From assembly GCF_007677725.1 (NCBI RefSeq), contig NZ_VEDF01000001.1:327457-391456 (forward strand): a stretch of DNA of 64,000 nucleotides. The letters run 5' to 3'. This document shows, in pieces, positions 17,055 through 23,895 of this stretch. Numbering within the stretch: the first letter of the stretch is position 1; every line of letters starts with the position of its first letter. Origin of the DNA: Pseudomonas sp. URMO17WK12:I11 (lineage in GTDB: Bacteria; Pseudomonadota; Gammaproteobacteria; Pseudomonadales; Pseudomonadaceae). A program made the translations under genes and the position numbers. The notes under the pieces are model-generated. The model worked only from the letters and a program-made list of their open reading frames with translations. It ran no database searches and was not told where the DNA came from.

Positions 17055-17138
17055 ATGAAGCGATTTACTGACTGGATCAACTTCTTGTCCGCTGTTGTGC
17101 GGCTTATCGATGCAATCACACGCTCAGGCTGGCTATGA
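17055..17138 (+). CDS. Possible 27-residue hydrophobic small protein
   Basis: A 27-codon frame (MKRFTDWINFLSAVVRLIDA, then ITRSGWL) begins at 17055 and overlaps the 3' end of the methyltransferase gene on the other strand by 23 bp. It has a basic start, an amphipathic helix and a Trp near each end, like the small protein at 15713. The ribosome site is weak. It is the only candidate in the 16898-17115 gap. Confidence 0.35.
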   Translation: MKRFTDWINFLSAVVRLIDAITRSGWL

Positions 17139-18567
17139 GCTGGTTCTCGAGGCGCCATCCGATCCAGCGCACGACGGGCACCGCTTTACTGTTGCCGATT
17201 GCCTTGTAGCGTGGGCCGTCCGGGCACAAGCCTGCGACGCGCCCGCGATAGGCGATCAGCGTGTAGTCATCAGGGAATCCCTGAAGCCGTTCGCACTCGC
17301 GCGGAGTCAACCTGCGCACGGCTGACCCTGTAAGCACGTTGCGCTCTTGAGATCGACCTCCGTCGCCAGGTGCGGTGAGCGCGTAGGCGATGTCTCCGCC
17401 GACCTCCAAAGATCTACCGCCTTCTCGCCCTCTTTCTTGGAAAGCGATGCAGGGCAGACCTTGGCCTGGCTTGCCGCCGCCTGTTGATAGCGTGCCCACT
17501 ACTTGGCCATCTCCGCCTTCCAGCCGGATCTCGCTACGGCTGTTTTCCGCAAAGGCCAGCACCGCATTCTCTTGGCCGCTGTTCCTCCCGAGTGCAAACG
17601 CCTGGTCGTGGAGAGTGCAAGGATCTTGCGTGCCGTGCACCACGAGCATGCCGTTCTCGGCATCCTGCTGGGTGGCGCTGCCGGCCGCCTTGCCGTTGGC
17701 CTGGAGTGTGCCGCTGACGACGAAGGCCTCGGACTCAAAATCCATTCTTCCGCTGGCGCTGGCACATGCGTTGCGTGCAGGGGCCACATCAATTGGCCCT
17801 GCGGTATTGTTCCCGCCGAATACGGTCAGGCGGCCGTCTGCTGCGTCGTTCTCGTCGACGCCTCCAGTGCTTGCTGTAATTGTGCCGGCAGCTGCTTGCC
17901 CCTCGCCTCGGCGCGGCGCAGTATCCCGGCGCACGCCTTCGCGCTCAAAAAGTACTTCGAGGGGATCGAATCCTGCTCGAGCACTTGCGACAACGAACAC
18001 ACGGCGGCGTCGTTGGGCCAGGCCGAAATATTGGGCATCCAGAACCCGCCATGCGACTGTTCGCGTGGGTCCATACACACAACCAGCGTCCTTCCATTTG
18101 CCCCCTGGCGGCTTGAGCTCTGCGGATTCGCCCACCAAGGCGCCGAGGAAGCAGCCAAACGCGTTGCCTTTGTCTGAGAGGACTCCAGGGACGTTTTCCC
18201 AGACACAGGCGGCCTCGGGCTCGCCACGCTTTGTTCGAACATGGTCAATTGCATCGAGCAGCTCCACATATTTGATGGTAAGGGCGCCGCGGGGATCAGC
18301 CAGGCCTTCGCGCATGCCTGCCACGCTGAATGCCTGGCAAGGTGTGCCGCCGACCAGGACATCGGGCGCCTGAATTTTGCCGGAAAGCACCAGGGCAGCT
18401 AGGCGGGTCATATCGCCGTGGTTCGGGGTGTCAGGGTAGTGGTGAGCCAGCACCGCGCTGGGGAACTGCTCGATCTCGGCGTACCAGGCGGCGCGCCAGC
18501 CCAGCGGGTGCCAGGCAACGGTCGCAGCTTCAATGCCGCTGCAGACGCTTCCGTAGGTGATGGGCAT
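17116..18567 (-). CDS. C5-cytosine DNA methyltransferase
   Basis: From the ATG at 18567 the 483-residue protein has ordered 5mC-methyltransferase motifs. Motif I is YGSVCSGIEAA and binds SAM, motif IV is GTPCQAFS with catalytic Cys77, motif VI is ENVPG, motif VIII is QRRRRVF, and motif X is YKAIGNSKAVPV near the end. A long, low-complexity region of about 170 residues lies between motifs VIII and IX and includes the target-recognition part. No restriction gene is adjacent, so it is an orphan phage methyltransferase, probably protecting phage DNA from host restriction. It is in the leftward operon. Confidence 0.93.
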   Translation of the reverse strand: MPITYGSVCSGIEAATVAWHPLGWRAAWYAEIEQFPSAVLAHHYPDTPNHGDMTRLAALVLSGKIQAPDVLVGGTPCQAFSVAGMREGLADPRGALTIKYVELLDAIDHVRTKRGEPEAACVWENVPGVLSDKGNAFGCFLGALVGESAELKPPGGKWKDAGCVYGPTRTVAWRVLDAQYFGLAQRRRRVFVVASARAGFDPLEVLFEREGVRRDTAPRRGEGQAAAGTITASTGGVDENDAADGRLTVFGGNNTAGPIDVAPARNACASASGRMDFESEAFVVSGTLQANGKAAGSATQQDAENGMLVVHGTQDPCTLHDQAFALGRNSGQENAVLAFAENSRSEIRLEGGDGQVVGTLSTGGGKPGQGLPCIAFQERGREGGRSLEVGGDIAYALTAPGDGGRSQERNVLTGSAVRRLTPRECERLQGFPDDYTLIAYRGRVAGLCPDGPRYKAIGNSKAVPVVRWIGWRLENQLIASLSV

Positions 18568-18640
18568 GATGGCTCCTGGCCGGTATGATGTGAAGCCAAT
18601 CAATTGACTTCCTGTGTGCCGCTTTGAATAGGAATATGAA

Positions 18641-19696
18641 ATGGATTTAATTGCTGAGTTTGATCGGAGGCGGGAGGCTTATAACTCCCTTGCGAAAACA
18701 ATGGCCGATTTAATCAATCGGCTGATTGACGCAAGGAAGATTAGTTACCACTCAATTTCGTTCAGATGTAAAACTAAAGAAAGCTTTGAGCGAAAAGTAG
18801 ATATAAAGCAGTCGTATTCAGCGCTTGAAGATGTTACTGACCTAGCAGGTGTCAGAATAATTACTCATTTTTCTGATGATGTTGATGTTGTCGCTTCGAT
18901 GATAGAGTCTGAGTTTAAGATTGACCGAAAAAATTCAATTGATAAGCGTGCCGCTCTCGACCCCGATAGGTTTGGATACTTATCTCTACATTACGTCGTT
19001 TCGTTAAAAAGAGAGCGGGAAGTTTTAGATGAGTATGCTGCTTTCAAAGGGCTGAAATTGGAGATCCAAATTAGGTCAATTCTCCAGCATACTTGGGCGG
19101 AAATAGAGCATGATATTGGATATAAAAGTTCTGTTGAAGTGCCGAAGGTGATTAAGCGGAAGTTTTCAAGAATGGCAGGGCTGCTGGAGCTTGCAGATCA
19201 GGAGTTTGTTGCGATACGTTCGGAGTTGAGTAAGTATCAAAAAAGTATGCTCGCTGAAGCCGCCAGAAGCCCAGAAAAAGTATTGTTGGACAAGGTTACA
19301 TATCTCAATTTCGTGCAGACCGATGAAAGATGCTTGGATTTGGATAACGAAAGTGCTGCGATCTGCAATCTAAAACTTATGGACGAGCCCAAAAACGTGG
19401 CTAAGCAGTTGCAGGCGTTGAGCTATTTTGGCATTGAAACTGTAGACCAGTTGAGTAAATCTTTGGTTGATTTTCAGGATGATATCCGTCGGCGAGTTCA
19501 CGATATTGCTAGTACTAAAAGTTCAGATAAAGTATCGTTAGCTTCTCGCGGAGTTTGTGTTTTTTATCTTACTCAAATGCTGGCGGCGAAGAGCGGTAAC
19601 GAAGATATTATTGATGGTTTTCTAAAGATTCGTGGACTTGCGTCGTCGTTCAAGAGCTATCTTCTTAACTTCTATCAGGGGCAAAATATTCGGTAA
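18641..19696 (+). CDS. RelA/SpoT-domain protein (possible alarmone synthetase toxin or defence gene)
   Basis: The 351-residue protein has a RelA/SpoT synthetase domain (about 25-165). It keeps DLAGVRI (Asp67, Arg72), FGYLSLH (Tyr113), EIQIRS (Glu141, Gln143) and WAEIEHDIGYK, the residues that bind ATP/GTP and catalyse pyrophosphate transfer. No HD hydrolase, TGS or ACT domain is present; residues about 170-351 form an unassigned helical domain. It is too short for housekeeping RelA/SpoT. The gene is AT-rich and points against the flanking operon, which marks it as a moron. Small alarmone synthetases in phages can be toxins or anti-phage sensors (toxSAS, CapRel); that role here is inference. 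Confidence 0.85.
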   Translation: MDLIAEFDRRREAYNSLAKTMADLINRLIDARKISYHSISFRCKTKESFERKVDIKQSYSALEDVTDLAGVRIITHFSDDVDVVASMIESEFKIDRKNSIDKRAALDPDRFGYLSLHYVVSLKREREVLDEYAAFKGLKLEIQIRSILQHTWAEIEHDIGYKSSVEVPKVIKRKFSRMAGLLELADQEFVAIRSELSKYQKSMLAEAARSPEKVLLDKVTYLNFVQTDERCLDLDNESAAICNLKLMDEPKNVAKQLQALSYFGIETVDQLSKSLVDFQDDIRRRVHDIASTKSSDKVSLASRGVCVFYLTQMLAAKSGNEDIIDGFLKIRGLASSFKSYLLNFYQGQNIR

Positions 19697-19718
19697 ATCG
19701 TTGAATCGCTGCCGCTGG

Positions 19719-20204
19719 TTATACCGTACAGGCGCAATGATTTTCACATACACCTTTCTGCTGATTCCAGGCGCCGACGGCAGCAAAGATCTTTGCAGCC
19801 TCTGCTTCGTCGAGTGTTGTGTCGGTGGGGATGGCGATCCATCCGGATGCCACCAGGTGGTTGGGGTTGGCCGTGGCCCGCAGGTCGGTATAGGTCGCCT
19901 CGATCACGTCAGTCAGGTGCTCGGCCCGGTAGTTGCCCTGCGGCGCGACCTCTATTGACTTGTGGTACCGCGCCCCGAAGTGGTCACGGCACAGCACGCT
20001 GAGGTAGATGGTCCAGCGGTGCGGGATGTCGCAGACGGCGTCGACGACCTGGCGCACGCGGATCTGCTTGAGGTTCTTCCAGTTGATCAGCACCTGCTGC
20101 CCGCTGGGGTCGATGTTCACCACGGCGGCGTGGTTGGCAGAGACTAAGGCCCGGCAGGTCCGCTCCAGGCGTACCCGCATGTTGTGGGGCTTGCGCTTGC
20201 TCAT
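19719..20204 (-). CDS. Hypothetical phage protein
   Basis: The 161-residue product has a basic N-terminus (MSKRKPHNMRVRLERTCRAL) and a central WKNLKQIRVRQVVDAVCDIPHRW region. Similar proteins are common in early regions of Pseudomonas phages without assigned function. It overlaps the next gene by four bases and converges on the RelA/SpoT gene. Confidence 0.65.
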   Translation of the reverse strand: MSKRKPHNMRVRLERTCRALVSANHAAVVNIDPSGQQVLINWKNLKQIRVRQVVDAVCDIPHRWTIYLSVLCRDHFGARYHKSIEVAPQGNYRAEHLTDVIEATYTDLRATANPNHLVASGWIAIPTDTTLDEAEAAKIFAAVGAWNQQKGVCENHCACTV

Positions 20205-20470
20205 TGTCGGGTGCCTGTCTTGCTTGCCGCCCCGGCCTCGCAGGCATCGACAAAGCGCATTGCCGCCTTGTAGCTGTAGGCAAAGCCTTGCACCGTACCG
20301 GTAGCGATCTCGACCACATCCCAGGTGCCGGCCTTGCCCGATGCTTGGTAGCGCGGGGCTGACTGAGCGACCTTGGCGTGCGCCTCGGCTCTCACTGACT
20401 TGCTGCGCTCGAGCAGGGCCGCGAGCACGGCAAGCTTCTGCTCGAAAGCAGGGTGCATTGCTGTCTGCAT
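20201..20470 (-). CDS. Hypothetical phage protein
   Basis: The 89-residue protein has a helical first half rich in Leu and Ala, then a segment (WDVVEIATGTVQGFAYSYKAA) that suggests a compact alpha/beta fold. It is coupled to the upstream and downstream genes. No family is recognised. Confidence 0.6.
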   Translation of the reverse strand: MQTAMHPAFEQKLAVLAALLERSKSVRAEAHAKVAQSAPRYQASGKAGTWDVVEIATGTVQGFAYSYKAAMRFVDACEAGAASKTGTRQ

Positions 20471-20489
20471 GGGGTGATCCTCGGTGGGG

Positions 20490-20873
20490 TCAGGCGTGGT
20501 ATTCGAAGGCCTCGGCCTTGCGAACGATTCGAACTTGGGCGGTGCGGCGCTCCGGCGCGCGGCGGTCGCGGCGCATTGGGTCGCTGTCGTTGATCACTGC
20601 GTGCATGGCGATGAGGCCGGCCAGGGCGATGCAGAGCGGGCTGATGATCTGCTGCCGCATGGCCTTGGTGACCGCCTCGATGCGTCGGCCGGCTTCCAGC
20701 TTGAACAGCGCGGCTTCGATGCGATTGGCCACAGTGCCGGGGCTTACCGACATCTGGCGGGCGATTTCTTTAGTGGTGAGGCCCTGAGCGACCCAGAGCA
20801 TTGCTTCGAGCTCGCGTGGAGCCAGCGCCTTGCCGAGCTGGCCAATCCATGAGCCGCAGGTGATCGTTTCCAT
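20490..20873 (-). CDS. LuxR-type HTH protein with C-terminal hydrophobic segment
   Basis: Residues 15-65 match the LuxR/GerE DNA-binding domain (APRELEAMLWVAQGLTTKEI, then ARQMSVSPGTVANRI). After a linker comes one hydrophobic stretch (SPLCIALAGLIAMHAVI) that may cross the membrane or be buried, then a basic tail. There is no receiver or autoinducer domain at 127 residues in total. The start overlaps the end of the ParB-like gene region with only three bases between. It may regulate the early left operon, but the target is unknown. Confidence 0.8.
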   Translation of the reverse strand: METITCGSWIGQLGKALAPRELEAMLWVAQGLTTKEIARQMSVSPGTVANRIEAALFKLEAGRRIEAVTKAMRQQIISPLCIALAGLIAMHAVINDSDPMRRDRRAPERRTAQVRIVRKAEAFEYHA

Positions 20874-20876
20874 GAG

Positions 20877-21725
20877 TTATCTCGGCGTGGCGCCTTCGAG
20901 AGCTTTACGCAGCTCGAGGACAAGCGCGGTGGGGAGAGTGAGCGATCGGCTGTCTTCGTCGATTTGCCCAAGCGATGCAATCAACTTGCGCGATGCTCTG
21001 TGCACGGCTTCAAGGCGCGGCTTGGGAATGGAGGGGCCTTTCATCGAGCCTGCCGTGACCTTGTTTTTGCCGCTGGCCTGCGCTTTCTCTAGCTCTGTGC
21101 CAAGTACCTTTCCGGCGCCGTCTCCGTGCTCGCGCACGACCTGAGCGGCTGTTGTCGCCGAGACTTGGCCGGCTGCGACAAGGCTTTGAACATCGGTGTT
21201 AGCGTTGCCAACGGTCAACACCTGCTCCACGTGCTGCCGAGTCTTGCCAACCTTCTTGGCGATCTGCTCAGGAGTCCAACCGAAGGCCCTTAATCGCTTG
21301 TAGCCTTCAGCCAGCTCAAGCGGGGAGAGCTTCTCGTTCGCTTGGCTCGAAATGATCCGTGCTACACGATCTGCATCGCTGCCTTCAAACGAAATGACTG
21401 GCACCCAGGCTTCCAGTACAGCCGGGTCTTGCTTGCTTGGCGTGCGGGGAAGCCGTCCTGCCTCATCAAGCTTTCGCATTGCCCGCCGACGCCGGTGGCC
21501 GTCGACAACCCAAACGCCACCTTCTGCACGTGGGCGAACCTCAAGAGGAGGGATCTGGCCCCCGTTTGCGATGAACTCAGCAAGCAGGTCGATACTGGTT
21601 TCGAGTGCCACGCCTTCAATGCGTAGGTTGAAGCCAGGTTCTTCGTGAAGATCCTCCAGCTTTACTCGCATGGCGTCTGCGCGGCGTACATCGCCATCTT
21701 TGATCATCTGCTTGAATGACTTCAT
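20877..21725 (-). CDS. ParB-like phage protein
   Basis: The 282-residue protein has a ParB/Sulfiredoxin-like N-terminal domain with the VVDGHRRRRAM box (about residues 100-110). A KorB/ParB-type helix-turn-helix follows (GWTPEQIAKKVGKTRQHVEQVL). No parA gene is next to it and the phage is integrated, so plasmid-style partition is unlikely. Many phages use such proteins as regulators or nucleases. I choose the ATG at 21725, with CGGAAG upstream, over one 48 bases further out without a ribosome site. The substitution RRRR for ERRW in the box is notable. Confidence 0.82.
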   Translation of the reverse strand: MKSFKQMIKDGDVRRADAMRVKLEDLHEEPGFNLRIEGVALETSIDLLAEFIANGGQIPPLEVRPRAEGGVWVVDGHRRRRAMRKLDEAGRLPRTPSKQDPAVLEAWVPVISFEGSDADRVARIISSQANEKLSPLELAEGYKRLRAFGWTPEQIAKKVGKTRQHVEQVLTVGNANTDVQSLVAAGQVSATTAAQVVREHGDGAGKVLGTELEKAQASGKNKVTAGSMKGPSIPKPRLEAVHRASRKLIASLGQIDEDSRSLTLPTALVLELRKALEGATPR

Positions 21726-21903
21726 CGCAATTAACTTCCGTTCGGGCTGCATTGGTGGAGCAACTGGCTTCATGGCGCGACCCGCTTCGGCATGCGCATG
21801 AGGGGCGGGGTAGTCCTCGACCAGTTACTCCACCGATACAGCCTGGTGATGGGGAACCAGGTAGATCGGGCAGTTAACGTCAGGCTGACGTGGCGCTGGT
21901 TGT

Positions 21904-22050
21904 TCAGGGGCGGTTGAGGTTTGCCCACTTCCACCCGCGCTGCCATTCGGCACTCATGCGCTCGTCGAGTGGGAGGCCTGCGCGTTGGTCTCGAAAGCCA
22001 ACCTGGAAGGAGTTGCTTTGCTCGAGCAGGTAAGCTTGGCGTTCGTTCAT
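21904..22050 (-). CDS. 48-residue RMF/CrpP-like small protein, first gene of the leftward operon
   Basis: The ATG at 22050 follows a strong GGAGGG eight bases upstream and gives 48 residues. A longer frame open back to a TTG at 22194 has no ribosome site. The C-terminal part with F-x-x-GF-x-x-Q, GLPLDE and WQRGWKWA recalls the short helical ribosome-modulation-factor/CrpP group (YxxG...W..GW..A). That resemblance is weak and made by eye. The gene lies about 230 nt downstream of the predicted PL start, the place of gene N in lambda. Confidence 0.5.
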   Translation of the reverse strand: MNERQAYLLEQSNSFQVGFRDQRAGLPLDERMSAEWQRGWKWANLNRP

Positions 22051-22265
22051 CGTCTTGCCCTCCAGGGCGGTTGATTTCCCGTCTGGCCCTGTCGCCAAGG
22101 CCAGCCAGTGAAATCGGTGTTGCTCAGCAAACCTGCGGGCCGACATGTCGAGCGAGGAAGCTTGCTGCGTTGCGTGACGTCCACCAGAACTCAATTGCCG
22201 GCTTAACTCGGCGCCTGGTGGCTCATCTGCTGGTTTTTAAAGAGCGGTGGTTGCTGTAGCTGCCT

Positions 22266-22327
22266 ATAACCTGTGTTATGGATCAAATCATAACTCAGGT
22301 TTTCTGAGTGTCAATAACCCAAGTTAT
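22266..22327. promoter_or_regulatory. Left operator cluster OL1-3 with leftward promoter PL
   Basis: Three 14-bp sites start at 22266, 22290 and 22314, exactly 24 bp apart, with half-sites ATAAC/GTTAT (the middle site is degenerate on one side). On the minus strand, -35 TTGACA (22309-22314) and -10 TATGAT (22287-22292) are 16 bp apart and overlap two operators. This is a lambda-style PL/OL. The remaining sequence of the 22051-22368 gap holds only the leader and a terminator. Confidence 0.75.
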
Positions 22328-22337
22328 AAATCAGACC

Positions 22338-22362
22338 AAAAAAAAGCCCGCAATCAGCGGGC
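22338..22362 (-). terminator. Terminator after the DUF1654 gene
   Basis: The stem GCCCGC/GCGGGC followed by eight T residues (minus strand) ends the DUF1654 transcript just before the PL region. Confidence 0.85.
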
Positions 22363-22368
22363 AGTTCC

Positions 22369-22617
22369 TCATGCGTCTGTGAATTCTCGCCAACCGATCC
22401 TGATCAGACCTGATTCCAGGGCCTCTACTTCGATGCCCGAGGTCTCCTCCAGGTCGGCGATCAGCCGGCGCCAGTCGGCGGGGGATTCGTCATGGTTTGG
22501 TCGAAGCTCCACGCACTGCCTTTTCTGAACGTGTGGAGATGAGATCGCTTGTTGGATGCGGTATCCAAGCCGCTCATAGGACAGGGAAGGTGAGTGCGAG
22601 AAGGCGAGCTGAAACAT
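22369..22617 (-). CDS. DUF1654 protein under a LexA box
   Basis: The 82-residue product shows the DUF1654 pattern of pseudomonads: SYERLGYRIQQAISSP near the start, then a CVELRPNHDESPADWRRLI segment and a C-terminal SGLIRIGW strand. The ATG at 22617 has AAGGAG nine bases upstream. A CTGT-N8-ACAG LexA box (22636-22651) overlaps the expected promoter. The gene lies between the OL cluster and cI, the position of rexAB in lambda. Together these point to an SOS-controlled immunity-region gene. The function of the family is not known. Confidence 0.8.
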   Translation of the reverse strand: MFQLAFSHSPSLSYERLGYRIQQAISSPHVQKRQCVELRPNHDESPADWRRLIADLEETSGIEVEALESGLIRIGWREFTDA

Positions 22618-22635
22618 TGAGTGGGGCTCCTTGTA

Positions 22636-22651
22636 CTGTACATACATACAG
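22636..22651 (-). promoter_or_regulatory. LexA box upstream of the DUF1654 gene
   Basis: The 16-bp CTGTACATACATACAG is a full match to the CTGT-N8-ACAG consensus used by the E. coli-type LexA of pseudomonads. It is 18 bp upstream of the start codon. Confidence 0.75.
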
Positions 22652-22720
22652 TTATCCCGTGCTGTCGGATTTTTCAATACCTAGGGCAGGATTCTTTGCC
22701 ACCGTCACCTTCAGCAGTCG

Positions 22721-22745
22721 AAAAAAAGCCCGGCATGCACCGGGC
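22721..22745 (-). terminator. Terminator of cI
   Basis: The stem GCCCGG / CCGGGC followed by seven T residues on the minus strand lies just beyond the cI stop codon. Confidence 0.85.
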
Positions 22746-22762
22746 GTTAGAGAGCTGGGGCG

Positions 22763-23419
22763 TTACAGCTTGATCGTGGCCCTCACCACTACGCCCACAA
22801 TTCGGCAGCCTTCTAGGCACATCTCCGTTGGGTAGGCTGGGTTTAGTGGCTTGAGGAAGCGCCGGCCTCCATCTTCAACCAATTTCTTGAAGGTCGCCTC
22901 ATTGCTGTCGGCTAGCTTGGCCACCACCAGCTTGCCGGGGATCGCTTCGGCTTCTGTATCAACCAGAATAAGCATCCCCTCGGGAATGCTCGTACCGACC
23001 GGGGAGGTCATCGAGTCACCCTTCACCTCCAGCCAGAATGCGATCCCCTTGGAATCGTAATCTGACATCTCATATCGGTCGGAGTATCCAGGCGGGAACG
23101 GCTCTACTGCCTCGGCCCATGCCCCTGCAGCTACCCAGCTGATCACCGGATAGCGGAACGACTCGGGCTGCTGGCTCACCGATTGAACATTGCTGGCCTC
23201 GCGAAGAGGTCCTTCCCCGGAAGCCAGCCATTCAGCTGTCACCCCGAGCGCTCGCGCAATGTCGAGCAGCTTCTTGGAAGTCGAGTTCCGACCACTCTCG
23301 AGGTGCTGAATCGTGACCTGGCTTACCCCAGATTTCTCGGCCAATTGAGCCTGACTGAGGCCTAGCGCCGTGCGCCGTTCCAGTATTCGGTCTTTGAGCA
23401 TTTCGGAAGGTTTGTTCAT
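22763..23419 (-). CDS. cI: CI-like phage repressor (HTH plus S24 peptidase)
   Basis: The 218-residue protein has an XRE-type helix-turn-helix (about 18-60, LSQAQLAEKSGVSQVTIQHL) and a LexA/UmuD-like autoprotease domain. Ser136 lies in VKGDSM, a Lys near 178 in TFKKL, and the probable cleavage bond is Ala98-Gly99. RecA-stimulated self-cleavage would induce the prophage during DNA damage. The ATG at 23419 is downstream of the OR operator cluster; upstream in-frame starts overlap the operators and are unlikely. It is divergent from cro. Confidence 0.93.
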   Translation of the reverse strand: MNKPSEMLKDRILERRTALGLSQAQLAEKSGVSQVTIQHLESGRNSTSKKLLDIARALGVTAEWLASGEGPLREASNVQSVSQQPESFRYPVISWVAAGAWAEAVEPFPPGYSDRYEMSDYDSKGIAFWLEVKGDSMTSPVGTSIPEGMLILVDTEAEAIPGKLVVAKLADSNEATFKKLVEDGGRRFLKPLNPAYPTEMCLEGCRIVGVVVRATIKL

Positions 23420-23426
23420 GCCTGCA

Positions 23427-23494
23427 AGGGTAAAACACACGTTATTAGCCATCAAATAACATGTGTTTGCCTTATCTATAACTTGAGTTATCAT
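23427..23494. promoter_or_regulatory. Right operator cluster OR1-3 with PR and PRM
   Basis: Sites of the ATAAC-N4-GTTAT type start at 23432 (AAAACACACGTTAT), 23456 (ATAACATGTGTTTG) and 23478 (ATAACTTGAGTTAT, a near-perfect palindrome). PR reads right with TTGCCT (23467-23472) and TATCAT (23489-23494), 16 bp apart. PRM reads left with TTGATG and a weak TACCCT 17 bp apart. The spacing and overlap reproduce lambda OR. Confidence 0.75.
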
Positions 23495-23524
23495 CGGGTG
23501 CACGATCCATTGAGGCACGCAGAC

Positions 23525-23755
23525 ATGCCGAACACCGAAAGACCAATCGACGAGGTGGTGCGCTTGGCCGGGGGCCAGGCAGAGCTCGCCAGGCGATGCA
23601 ATACGAGCCAGCCGCGCATCTGGCAATGCGTTCACCGCAACCAGAAGGTTCCAGCCGATCTGGTCATTCCCTTTGAGAAGGCTGTTGGCGGGCAAGTAAC
23701 GCGCCATCAGCTGAGACCAGACCTCTATCCCTCTGAGGATCAAGCCGCTTCGTGA
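23525..23755 (+). CDS. cro: Cro-like repressor (YdaS-type HTH)
   Basis: The 76-residue protein is a single helix-turn-helix domain with GGQAELARRCNTSQPRIWQCV (about 16-36) of the YdaS/Cro type. It is the first gene right of OR and divergent from cI. The ATG at 23525 is preceded by GAGGCACG. As in lambda, it should repress cI after induction. Family members in this position are annotated as Cro/CI-type antitoxin-like proteins. Confidence 0.85.
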   Translation: MPNTERPIDEVVRLAGGQAELARRCNTSQPRIWQCVHRNQKVPADLVIPFEKAVGGQVTRHQLRPDLYPSEDQAAS

Positions 23756-23790
23756 TGAGCATTATCCGTCTTGTGGCGCCTCGCCAGTAG

Positions 23791-23895
23791 ATGGCCGAAA
23801 CACCTGCGAATCCATCCAGTACCGGAATCGCAGACGAAAAAAAACCGCCTGGCAGGGCGGCTTTCTCTACAGCTTCAATCGAGACCAGAGCATGA
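23791..23895 (+). CDS. Possible 34-residue peptide ahead of the O-like gene
   Basis: An ATG at 23791 opens a 34-codon frame whose TGA overlaps the ATG of the replication gene (ATGA). It is rich in Pro, Ala and Ser. A hairpin with an A/T run (about 23838-23862) lies inside it and could be an early terminator instead. Only one of the two is likely to be real. Confidence 0.3.
   Translation: MAETPANPSSTGIADEKKPPGRAAFSTASIETRA

Noticed and set aside
18641..19696. Housekeeping RelA or SpoT
   Set aside because: It lacks the HD, TGS and ACT domains, is less than half the length, is AT-rich and lies inside a prophage.
23838..23862. Hairpin with an A/T run before the O-like gene taken as a firm terminator
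   Set aside because: The T-run is on the minus strand, where no transcript needs ending, and a small open frame spans it. Left as a possibility in the 23791 entry.
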